The notes beneath the pieces are model-generated. The model was not told the DNA's origin. It did not search any database and was given only the letters and a program-made list of their open reading frames with translations. Of a DNA stretch of 12,499 bases, positions 1 to 7,009 are shown piece after piece; within the stretch, counting starts at the first letter, position 1, and every line of letters starts with the position of its first letter. The position numbers and the translations under genes are program-made. This DNA comes from Chitinophaga pinensis. Its GTDB lineage: Bacteria; Bacteroidota; Bacteroidia; Flavobacteriales_D; Crocinitomicaceae. The stretch spans positions 1 to 12,499 of the forward strand of contig CAMBMC010000044.1 of assembly GCA_945868555.1 (NCBI GenBank). The letters are read 5' to 3'.

Positions 1-1591
1 GACAAATGGTCATCGTTTGCGGCGCAGGCTCCGAATAGTTGATTGTGATCGTTTCCGTATCCGTCCCACAGCCATTGGTCACCGTAATGGTAAATGTATT
101 CAGACCAGGATTCAAATTCACCGAATTCGAGAAAGATCCGTTATTGAACGAGAAGCCCGTAAACGGTTTGCCATTCACCGTGTAAACGATACCTTGATTG
201 TTGGCAATGTTTGAAATATTCGCCGTGATGTTGAATGCTGTCTGCTGCACTGTTTGACCACTTTGTGTAGGATTTGTCACTTGAATAGATGGCGGGTTGC
301 AAGGTGGTGTGTTTACCACAGGACATGGCCCAAGAACATCTCCATGGGCTTGGTGAGCAGGCCAGGCAGAAAGTGGAATTTCTATGGTTTGCGGGTTTCC
401 GCTATTTCCAGGAGGATAGTGGCAAATCGTCACTTTTTGTGGGGTGTTATCCACAGGTGCTGTGTAATTCACCGTAAACGTTTCTGTATCAGTTCCGCAT
501 GAATTTACTGCGGTAAGAACAATCATATTCGTTCCGTTTGATAGAGTAACAGGTAAAGAAAAACTGCCATTGGTCAACGCAAAGTTTGATGGAATTACGT
601 CTCCATTTACCATGCAAGTCATTGTTGCCGCATTCGCCACGTTGGCCGTGATGTTCAACACCGTCTGTTGCACTGTTTGTGCACTTTGAGTGGGATTAAT
701 TACTTGAATCGACGGTGGGTTGCACGGTGGTGTTGGGTTTGCCACAGGGCAAGGCCCGAGAACATCGCCGTGAGCTTGGTGTGCTGGCCATGAAGACAAG
801 GGAATTTCGAGCGTTTGAGGATTTCCATTGTTTCCCGGAGGATAATGGCAAATCGTAATCATCTGCGGCGTATTGTTTACTGGCGCCGTGTAATTGAGTG
901 TAATGGTTTCTGTTACAGATCCACAGCCATTCGTCGCTGTAAGGATGAACGTGTTCCAACCGTTCGCTAAATTCACTGTGTTTGAGAAGGCCCCATTCAC
1001 AAATGAAAAGGACGTTGATCTTCCGTTCACCACATAACTGATCCCTTGATTGCTCGTGATGTTTGCAATACTTGCCGTGATTATAAAGTTCGTTTGATTG
1101 ACCGTTTGACCATTCTGTGTAGGGTTTGTTACCTGAATGCTTGGCGGGTTGCATGGAGGAGTAGGGTTCACAACAGGGCATGGTCCAAGAACATCACCAT
1201 GAGCTTGGTGCGCCGGCCATGCTGCCAAAGGAATTTCTATCGTTTGTGGATTTCCACTATTTCCTGGAGGGTAGTGACAAATGGTAATCATCTGCGGTGT
1301 GTTGTTTACCGGAGCAGTGTAGTTGATCATCACCGTTTCGTTCGCTGTACCGCAAGCATTCACCACCGAAATTGTGAAGGTATTCAAGCCCGTGTTTAGC
1401 GTAACATTTGCCGCGAAAAGTCCTGTTTGCGGGTTGAATGTAAGCCCCGTCAATGGGCGACCATTTTGCTGAATTGTAATGCTTTGTGCATTTGAAATAT
1501 TCTGGAAAACCCCTGTCAACGCAAACAATGATGTATTCACCGTGGAGCCATTCATCGTTGGGTTGGTCATTTGAATGCTCGGCTGAACACA
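1..1591 (-). repeat. Composite repeats: Ig-like unit plus 40-residue CHYPPGN module (three complete, one cut by the edge)
   Basis: Units span 1591-1154 (438 bp), 1153-725 (429 bp), 724-302 (423 bp) and 301-1 (incomplete). Each is an Ig-like unit with NPT..G near its start and CGT or CGS near its end, followed by a linker NYTAPV[ND]NTPQ and a 120-bp module at 1172-1291, 743-862 and 317-436. The fourth module begins at 13 and is cut after its Cys codon at the edge. Module hallmarks are [MK]-[IV]-T-ICHYPPGN, NPQT[IL]EIPL, AWPAHQAHGD and LGPCPV. These composites are visibly more alike than the plain 93-residue units, which suggests more recent duplication. Confidence 0.85.
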
Positions 1592-3505
1592 TGGGGTGTA
1601 GTTGACATTGATTGTTTTAATGTCCGTTCCACAGCCATTCACCACGCTTACTGCAATCACATTCAATCCTTGGTTTAAGATTAAGCCTGTCTGAATTTGA
1701 CCATTGGAAGTGTTGAGCGTAAAGTTGCTGATTGACTGACCATTCATGGTAATCGTCACACCTTGCTTGCTGGTGATGTTTTGTGCGACTGCTACCAATG
1801 AAATCTGCGGGTTCGTAAACGTCGCGTTGTTCATCGTTGGATTCGTGATGGACAATGTCGGAGGAACACAATTGTCGTAGTTAACGGTAATTGTTTCTGT
1901 ATCCGTACCGCAGCCATTTGACGAAGTAATGACGATGGTGTTCACGCCTGGAATCAATCCAACATTTGCGGCGCCTATACCAGTAGTCGCGTTAAACGTG
2001 AATGAAGAGATGTTCTGGCCGTTCAACGAAATCAGCACATTTGCTTTTGCAGCAACATGTTGGGTTTTAAAACTAAATGGGAACGACGCTGTTCTAACGG
2101 TTAAGCTTGAGCTTGCTGGAGTCGTCACAGCAATTACTGGCATTTGACATGTTTTTCGAATGATGACGATTGACTTCACATCATTTCCGCAAGGCGTTGT
2201 TGCAGATAGCGAGATGACATTGTTGTTTTCCACCAAGTTGATTGTCGCGAAGAATTTACCCGATTGTATGTCAAATGAGAACGCATTGTTTGGAATGCCA
2301 TTTACCGTAAACGTAAGATTATTGCGATCCTGTGCATGGTAAACATCTGCTTGAACCGTGTACGTCGTTGTTGAAACACTCGTATTTGTTGCTAGAGGAT
2401 CGGTGAACAGTACAATTGGAGTCAAGCACGGTTGATAATTCACTGTCGTTACTTCAACATCGTTTCCACAGGTGTTTGACGCTGTGATTTCGATGGTGTT
2501 TGTGCCTTGTTGAAGCAACACATCTGCGTCAAAGCGATTTGATTGAGGCGTATAGCTAAAGTTCGTGGAAACGCTGCCATTCACTCTAAATACGATGGTA
2601 TTGCGGTCGATGACATTCGTGATGGTTGCAGAAATGTGTGACGATTGGGATGCCGAAGCTGTATTTCCACTTGATGGTTGAATGTAGGTAACGACAGGAG
2701 AAACACATCCCTGTGTTGTGTTGTAATTGTTGATGTTCCCAGAGCCATTTGTGCCACCACCTGAAGTGTTGGTGCCCCCTGAAGTGCTTGTGTGATTCTT
2801 AAAACGGAAGTTGACAAAGAACGATGTGTAATGGTACAAGTCATTTCCAATGTGAATTGGGCTTTGTAATCCTTCGTAAAGGTCGTAGCCAGTAAATGTT
2901 GTTTTGTGCTCGATCCCAATTGTTGTGCGATTACCAACTTGGTAGCCAAGACCAAAACCAAGACTAGGCATGATTGATACTCTATATCCGTTAGTAATCG
3001 GTTCTTCATATATGCCATCCAAGGTATATGTTGAATCAAAAATATTATAGTAATCGGCGCGAAGATCTGACCACGTAAAGCCAATACCACCAAAAATATA
3101 GGGGTCGAAACCTGTGCGTTCACGAATGCGATTTCCATGAATCGCGAACTCAAGAGCTAATCTATGTTGCGTAGATTGAAAATTGTTTAGTCCATAAAAC
3201 GAGTTGTTGCCCGCAGTATCAAGCGCAATTGTTGATGAATCAGCATCTTTTCCATACCATTCACCATACAAATATCTCGCTCTCAAATCGAAAACAAGGC
3301 GCTTACCGTAGTTGTAATTGAATGATTTTCCGAGCACAAATCCATAACCGACATTGGTTTGATTTTTTATATCTGATGTTTGCCATGTTCCGCCGACATT
3401 CAGTCCGAGGAACCATTTTCCACTGTTTTCGTAATCGATTTTTTGGGCAGTTGCGCCCATGATTGTGAGGAAAAAGAGGATCGAAAGTGTAACAATTCTG
3501 TTCAT
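1..3505 (-). CDS. Giant outer-membrane beta-barrel protein with Ig-like and CHYPPGN repeats (partial, C-terminus off window)
   Basis: The minus-strand frame from the ATG at 3505 stays open to the left edge, giving 1168 codons and no stop, so the C-terminus is missing. Residues 1-20 are a signal peptide (MNRIVTLSILFFLTIMGATA, then Gln). Residues about 25-236 look like an OmpA-type beta-barrel: alternating aromatic/polar strands, Gly-rich turns such as FGGIGFTW, and a closing strand SFFVNFRFK at 228-236. A Gly/Ser/Thr/Asn linker (about 237-266) leads into at least eight Ig-like units, each ending near N-x-CG-[TN]-[DAV]...NY. Repeat-start cysteines fall at residues 267, 360, 453, 546, 639, 785, 928 and 1069. 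From the fifth unit on, a 40-residue ICHYPPGN module follows each Ig unit. The barrel probably sits in the outer membrane with the repeats exposed, by adhesion-like analogy only. Substrate and partner are unknown. It is divergent from a T9SS substrate gene. The reading frame is certain; the function is inferred. Confidence 0.85.
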   Translation of the reverse strand, partial: MNRIVTLSILFFLTIMGATAQKIDYENSGKWFLGLNVGGTWQTSDIKNQTNVGYGFVLGKSFNYNYGKRLVFDLRARYLYGEWYGKDADSSTIALDTAGNNSFYGLNNFQSTQHRLALEFAIHGNRIRERTGFDPYIFGGIGFTWSDLRADYYNIFDSTYTLDGIYEEPITNGYRVSIMPSLGFGLGYQVGNRTTIGIEHKTTFTGYDLYEGLQSPIHIGNDLYHYTSFFVNFRFKNHTSTSGGTNTSGGGTNGSGNINNYNTTQGCVSPVVTYIQPSSGNTASASQSSHISATITNVIDRNTIVFRVNGSVSTNFSYTPQSNRFDADVLLQQGTNTIEITASNTCGNDVEVTTVNYQPCLTPIVLFTDPLATNTSVSTTTYTVQADVYHAQDRNNLTFTVNGIPNNAFSFDIQSGKFFATINLVENNNVISLSATTPCGNDVKSIVIIRKTCQMPVIAVTTPASSSLTVRTASFPFSFKTQHVAAKANVLISLNGQNISSFTFNATTGIGAANVGLIPGVNTIVITSSNGCGTDTETITVNYDNCVPPTLSITNPTMNNATFTNPQISLVAVAQNITSKQGVTITMNGQSISNFTLNTSNGQIQTGLILNQGLNVIAVSVVNGCGTDIKTINVNYTPCVQPSIQMTNPTMNGSTVNTSLFALTGVFQNISNAQSITIQQNGRPLTGLTFNPQTGLFAANVTLNTGLNTFTISVVNACGTANETVMINYTAPVNNTPQMITICHYPPGNSGNPQTIEIPLAAWPAHQAHGDVLGPCPVVNPTPPCNPPSIQVTNPTQNGQTVNQTNFIITASIANITSNQGISYVVNGRSTSFSFVNGAFSNTVNLANGWNTFILTATNGCGSVTETITLNYTAPVNNTPQMITICHYPPGNNGNPQTLEIPLSSWPAHQAHGDVLGPCPVANPTPPCNPPSIQVINPTQSAQTVQQTVLNITANVANAATMTCMVNGDVIPSNFALTNGSFSLPVTLSNGTNMIVLTAVNSCGTDTETFTVNYTAPVDNTPQKVTICHYPPGNSGNPQTIEIPLSAWPAHQAHGDVLGPCPVVNTPPCNPPSIQVTNPTQSGQTVQQTAFNITANISNIANNQGIVYTVNGKPFTGFSFNNGSFSNSVNLNPGLNTFTITVTNGCGTDTETITINYSEPAPQTMTIC
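1592..2707 (-). repeat. Four tandem 279-bp Ig-like repeat units inside the giant surface gene
   Basis: Four units run 2707-2429, 2428-2150, 2149-1871 and 1870-1592, each exactly 93 codons from cysteine to cysteine. Shared features are a Pro-x-[IVL] opening, NG at the centre (FRVNG, FTVNG, ISLNG, ITMNG), a F-x-[FLY] strand, a G-x-N-x-[IV] strand and a closing CG-[NT]-D...[NR]-Y or R-K-x-C. The units have diverged at nucleotide level but keep their length without indels. Predicted fold is a small beta-sandwich of Ig or bacterial-surface-repeat type. Confidence 0.8.
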
Positions 3506-3665
3506 AGTCCTTATTTAATGTTGTGCCGCCGTTAGCGAAAGCTGTGCCAAAATTGGGAATAAAGCATTTAATATCGCCCAAATGCGCGCGACAATTTACG
3601 GATATTTGTTCTTTCTTGAGTGAAAATCCTTAATTTCAGCGAGAAATTCGGCGTATAAAGTTCAC
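3506..3665. promoter_or_regulatory. Divergent promoter region between giant surface gene and T9SS substrate operon
   Basis: This 160-bp gap separates two divergent start codons, so both promoters should lie here. On the minus strand, 3555-3548 reads CAATTTTG, 7 of 8 matches to the Bacteroidota -7 element TAnnTTTG, with a TTTG at 3582-3579 but a long 23-bp spacer. On the plus strand, TTTG at 3605-3608 precedes TAATTTCA at 3631-3638, 6 of 8 matches with a 22-bp spacer. Both are imperfect. No Shine-Dalgarno sequence is obvious before either start. Confidence 0.3.
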
Positions 3666-4946
3666 ATGAGGACCCTTGTTATTTTCTTGTTAACGGCACT
3701 TTTTTCACACAGCGCGGTCGCTCAAAGTGACTATAATGTGTGTTCGCAGGCCTTGGAATTGTGCCCAAACGTGTCGGTTTCAGTCACGAACATCGGTGCC
3801 AATAAAACTGTTTGTCCAGGATGTGAAGACGATTTTAATTTCTGCTTCACGGCAAACAATACCATCTGGTTCACATTTACAACCAATGCCATCGGTGGAG
3901 CTGTTCAATTGGATTTTTCAAACCTTGTTTTTCAGCCCGGACTTGAAATTGGTACGGCGCTGCAAGCAACCATCTTAAGTGCAAGTATTCCTTGCGATGC
4001 CGCGTCTTATGCAGCTGTTGGAAATTGTGTTTCAAATGGATCAGCTCCTTTTACGTTGAATGCTGTGCTCAATCCATCTACAAGCTATTTTGTTGTTGTT
4101 TCGGGCGAATCACCAAGCCCAGGTATAACAAGCCCAGCTGAATGTACCTTTGACCTTATTCTAAGTGGTGCGGGTGTTGATCGTGCTGCAAGTTCGATTT
4201 CCATTTCAGCGAGTAACACAGTGATTTGTCCGAATGAACTCGTTACAGCAAGTGCTGGACTGAGTGCCTGTCCTGATTCGGGAACCTACCAATGGTTCAT
4301 CAATGACACCCTTGTAGCAGTGACCACAGGCAGCATTTTTCAAACAAGTGAACTTTCCGATGGCGATGTGTTGACCGTTCAAAACAACTGTTATGCCCAA
4401 TGTCCTGTTACAGTGACCTCTTCAGGAATCGTCATGTCAGTTTATTCTCTCTCGGTGAATGCCGGAGCAGATATCAACATCCAACCAGGAGAAAGTGTGC
4501 AGTTGAATGGTTCCTCGAGCAGTACGACTTTTGTTTGGAGCCCTGCTTTTGGCGTGAGTGATACCAACAGTCTAACGCCCTTTGTGAGTCCAGAAGTCAC
4601 GACGGTATTTGCCTTGACAGCAACTGAAAATGGATGCACCCTTCAAGACCAAGTGGTGGTCAGTGTCGCTTCACCTCTATTCATTCCAAACACATTTTCT
4701 CCCGATAACGAGGGAACAAACGACACTTGGGAGATCCAAGGAATCAACATCTACACCGATTGTTTCGTAAAGGTTTTTGACCGTTGGGGCCAAGAGGTTT
4801 TTCAGTCCATTGGCTACTCAAGCAGCAAAGAATGGGACGGTACCCGCAATGGCAATCCACTGAATGAGGGAGTTTATTTTTACATCATCGAATTGCGCGA
4901 TTCCGATGAACAGGTGTTTCACGGCAGCATAACTTTGGTGCGATGA
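3666..4946 (+). CDS. Secreted surface protein with T9SS type B C-terminal sorting domain
   Basis: This 426-residue protein has a signal peptide (1-19, ending AVA before Gln20). A Cys-rich beta-sandwich-like region follows (about 21-170, with ELCP, CPGCEDDFNFC and WFTFTT). Next come two Ig/PKD-like units (about 175-260 and 262-335, the second with NAGADINIQPGESVQLNG). Residues 338-426 match the gliding-motility-associated or type B sorting domain: IPNTFSPDNEGTNDTW, V-FDRWGQEVF, W-DG and the closing GVYFYI...GSITLVR. Such domains direct export through the type IX system. It has no enzymatic motif and may be a structural or adhesive surface protein. Its stop overlaps the next start (ATGA), so it is probably co-translated with the PorP/SprF gene. 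The sorting-domain call is firm; the role of the N-terminal region is unknown. Confidence 0.9.
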   Translation: MRTLVIFLLTALFSHSAVAQSDYNVCSQALELCPNVSVSVTNIGANKTVCPGCEDDFNFCFTANNTIWFTFTTNAIGGAVQLDFSNLVFQPGLEIGTALQATILSASIPCDAASYAAVGNCVSNGSAPFTLNAVLNPSTSYFVVVSGESPSPGITSPAECTFDLILSGAGVDRAASSISISASNTVICPNELVTASAGLSACPDSGTYQWFINDTLVAVTTGSIFQTSELSDGDVLTVQNNCYAQCPVTVTSSGIVMSVYSLSVNAGADINIQPGESVQLNGSSSSTTFVWSPAFGVSDTNSLTPFVSPEVTTVFALTATENGCTLQDQVVVSVASPLFIPNTFSPDNEGTNDTWEIQGINIYTDCFVKVFDRWGQEVFQSIGYSSSKEWDGTRNGNPLNEGVYFYIIELRDSDEQVFHGSITLVR

Positions 4947-5881
4947 AAGGAGGATTTCACATAGCGATGATGTCTTTCGTATTGCTGAGCACGGGGAAAA
5001 TCTTCGGACAGCAAATCGCGCAGTATTCTCAATGGTCTTCGCATCAATTTGCACTGAACCCAGCGCATGCGGGCATCAAATCATGCATCGATGTGCATAC
5101 GATTTACCGCACACAATGGGTTGGTTTTGGTGGCTCTCCGAAATCCGGGATGTTTACACTTTCTGCCCCCTTGACTTCAAAGCGCAAACAATACCTTTCA
5201 GCCAGACAGGGCATTGGGCTTCGTTTTGAAAGCGATCGCATTGGTCAATTCAACACCAACCGCCTCAATGCGGCTTATGCTGCCCACTTTAATTTTACGC
5301 GTGATACCCGCTTGTCACTTGGAATTTATGGTGGTGTGATTCAATTGGGTTACGATCCAAGCACGAGCACCACTATTGATCCCGACCCGACTGTCTTGAA
5401 AGAGGCCTCCTTCGTTGTTCCCGATGCCACCTTTGGCGCCTGGTGGAATGGACAAAATTATTACGTTGGATTGGTCCTCGATCACCTCATTGCATCTCGT
5501 TGGAAGGAAATTGGGATGACTTCAAAGTTTCATTTTCATGCCCTACTAAACGCCGGTTACCGCTTTCAGTTTAGCGAAAAGTTCACCTTGATTCCGGCTG
5601 TTCTATTGAAGATTCCAAGCCGTGGACCAGTCGCTCTTGACCTTCAAATGATGGCTGATTTAAACAATCAATTCAACTTCGGTCTAGGCTATCGAAACCA
5701 AGATTGTTTAATCTTTTTCGCAGGATTTAAATTAAATCAGCGGTTATCCATTCAATATTCGTTCGATGCCACTGTTTCGGCCCTTCGTAAAGCCAGCAGC
5801 AATAGCCATGAAATCTCTCTAAGTTTCAACACCTGTCGGAAAGCGAACCGCAGCACTTCGGCATGCCCCTTATTCGAGTAA
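4943..5881 (+). CDS. PorP/SprF family type IX secretion system outer-membrane protein
   Basis: The 312-residue product has the family hallmarks near its N-terminus: a signal peptide ending at GQQ (about residue 22-24), then QYSQWSSHQFALNPAHAG and YRTQWVGFGGSPKSG (residues 55-69), followed by beta-rich sequence expected of an outer-membrane barrel. Length matches the family (roughly 300-340). In flavobacteria, SprF-like proteins are encoded directly after large type B substrates and are needed for their secretion or retention; the ATGA overlap here fits that pairing. This is more likely a dedicated partner of the upstream protein than the housekeeping PorP. An AGGAGG at 4948-4953 lies 13 bases before ATG codons at 4967 and 4970, so those are possible alternative starts, but the overlapping ATG at 4943 gives a better charged signal-peptide N-region. 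Confidence 0.92.
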   Translation: MKGGFHIAMMSFVLLSTGKIFGQQIAQYSQWSSHQFALNPAHAGIKSCIDVHTIYRTQWVGFGGSPKSGMFTLSAPLTSKRKQYLSARQGIGLRFESDRIGQFNTNRLNAAYAAHFNFTRDTRLSLGIYGGVIQLGYDPSTSTTIDPDPTVLKEASFVVPDATFGAWWNGQNYYVGLVLDHLIASRWKEIGMTSKFHFHALLNAGYRFQFSEKFTLIPAVLLKIPSRGPVALDLQMMADLNNQFNFGLGYRNQDCLIFFAGFKLNQRLSIQYSFDATVSALRKASSNSHEISLSFNTCRKANRSTSACPLFE

Positions 5882-5976
5882 TTCGCGTTATTCAATTTTG
5901 AATGTGTATAAAAGCCCCTACTCAGCAACAAAGGCAAGGTATGAATTGAAGACCTTTGCATGACAAATACTTCCTC

Positions 5977-6939
5977 ATGAGAAAATTACTTCCGATCGTG
6001 GCTGTGGCCATTTTTACAGCATGTGTTCCTTCAAAAAAATACAAAGAACTTGTTGAGCGCGAAAAAGTTTGCGCAGAAGAATTGGCGAAATACAAAAGCA
6101 GTGCTTTGGATAATGAGGGCAAAGCAAAAGATTTAGAATCCCGTTATGGGGTTTTAAAAAAGGAGGTAAGTGAACTTTCTGGCGACACCACAACGCTCGG
6201 ACATGACTTCCGGATTTTACAATCTGAGTATGACAAACTACAAGCGCAGAGCGAATCCCTTGAGCGGTCATTTGATAAGTTGCGCAATTCAGGTGCTAAA
6301 GAAACGGCGGCACTTCAAGCGGAATTAGAGGCCAAAAATTTAGAGCTTCAGCGCAAAGAGGATGCCTTAACCACTTTAGAGAATGAACTGATCAACAAGC
6401 AAAAAATGCTTGAAGAACGCGAACAGCGTGTGAACGAATTGGAAGAGGCCATTGCCAGAAAAGATGAAGCAACGAAATTGCTGAAAGCGAAAGTGGCCAG
6501 TGCCTTGAAAGGGTTTGAGAGCCAGGGGTTGACAGTTGTTCAGAAGAATGGGAAAATTTATGTCAGCATGGAGGCGAAGTTATTGTTTGCCTCAGGAAGT
6601 ACCGTTGTTGAAGCGAATGGAAAGAAAGCACTTATCGAGTTGGCGAAGGTCCTTGAGAATGAAAAAGACTTGGAAATCATCGTTGAAGGTCACACAGATA
6701 CAGACAAATTAGTGAGTGCATCACATCCTAGCTCCAACTGGGAATTGTCGGTGTTGCGTGCAACTTCGGTGATTGATATTTTGCTTTCCAACTCAAAAAT
6801 GAACGCCGCGCACTTGATGGCCGCTGGTCGCTCTGAGTTTCACCCTGTTGATCCTGCAGACAAGGCAAGAAATCGCCGCATTGAAATCATCATCTCGCCA
6901 AACTTGAGCGAATTGTTTGAGATTATTTCGAACGATTAA
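5977..6939 (+). CDS. OmpA-family peptidoglycan-binding lipoprotein with long coiled coil
   Basis: From the ATG at 5977 the protein has 320 residues. It opens with a lipoprotein signal MRKLLPIVAVAIFTAC, with Cys16 as the probable lipidated residue. A TTG 21 bases upstream is in frame but would put seven residues (MHDKYFL) before this signal, so ATG is chosen. Residues about 20-185 are heptad-rich and charged (ERE, LQAELEAK, LEEREQRVNELEEA), predicted to form a coiled coil. Residues about 190-310 are an OmpA C-terminal domain: LLFASGS, EGHTDTD with Asp241 and LSVLRA with Arg261 at the positions that grip diaminopimelate in the family, and ARNRRIEI. It probably tethers the outer membrane to the cell wall. 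It follows the PorP gene by 95 bp without an obvious terminator, so read-through is possible. Confidence 0.9.
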   Translation: MRKLLPIVAVAIFTACVPSKKYKELVEREKVCAEELAKYKSSALDNEGKAKDLESRYGVLKKEVSELSGDTTTLGHDFRILQSEYDKLQAQSESLERSFDKLRNSGAKETAALQAELEAKNLELQRKEDALTTLENELINKQKMLEEREQRVNELEEAIARKDEATKLLKAKVASALKGFESQGLTVVQKNGKIYVSMEAKLLFASGSTVVEANGKKALIELAKVLENEKDLEIIVEGHTDTDKLVSASHPSSNWELSVLRATSVIDILLSNSKMNAAHLMAAGRSEFHPVDPADKARNRRIEIIISPNLSELFEIISND

Positions 6940-6997
6940 AGGGCAACTTAATTGGATCATAAGATTGGAAGTTTACTGAAAATCTCTTTGTAATCCT

Positions 6998-7005
6998 TAT
7001 TTTTG
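6998..7005 (+). promoter_or_regulatory. Candidate -7 promoter element of uvrC (TATTTTTG)
   Basis: TATTTTTG is an exact match to the Bacteroidota -7 element TAnnTTTG, but no TTTG lies at the usual 19-20 bp upstream (TTTA at 6972-6975 is the nearest). It ends only four bases before the uvrC ATG, so if used the mRNA would have almost no leader. The AT-rich context makes a chance match possible. Confidence 0.35.
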
Positions 7006-7009
7006 AGAG

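Noticed and set aside
17..1399. Several plus-strand open frames opposite the giant surface gene (e.g. 254-502, 1046-1399).
   Set aside because: They lie antisense to a continuous repeat-coding frame, give Arg/Cys/Trp-rich low-quality peptides, recur at the repeat period and lack recognisable domains.
2581..3153. A 190-codon minus-strand open frame in another phase of the giant gene.
   Set aside because: The main frame from 3505 runs through this region with clear beta-barrel and repeat content; the alternative translation has no protein-like pattern, and no frameshift is needed.
5882..5930. Inverted repeat ATTCAA-TT-TTGAAT after the PorP/SprF gene as a terminator.
   Set aside because: The stem is six weak A/T-rich pairs with a two-base loop and no T-run follows, so it is not a convincing terminator.
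5956..5976. TTG at 5956 as the start of the OmpA lipoprotein.
   Set aside because: It would place MHDKYFL ahead of a typical lipoprotein signal; the ATG at 5977 starts exactly at a basic n-region followed by the hydrophobic stretch and Cys.
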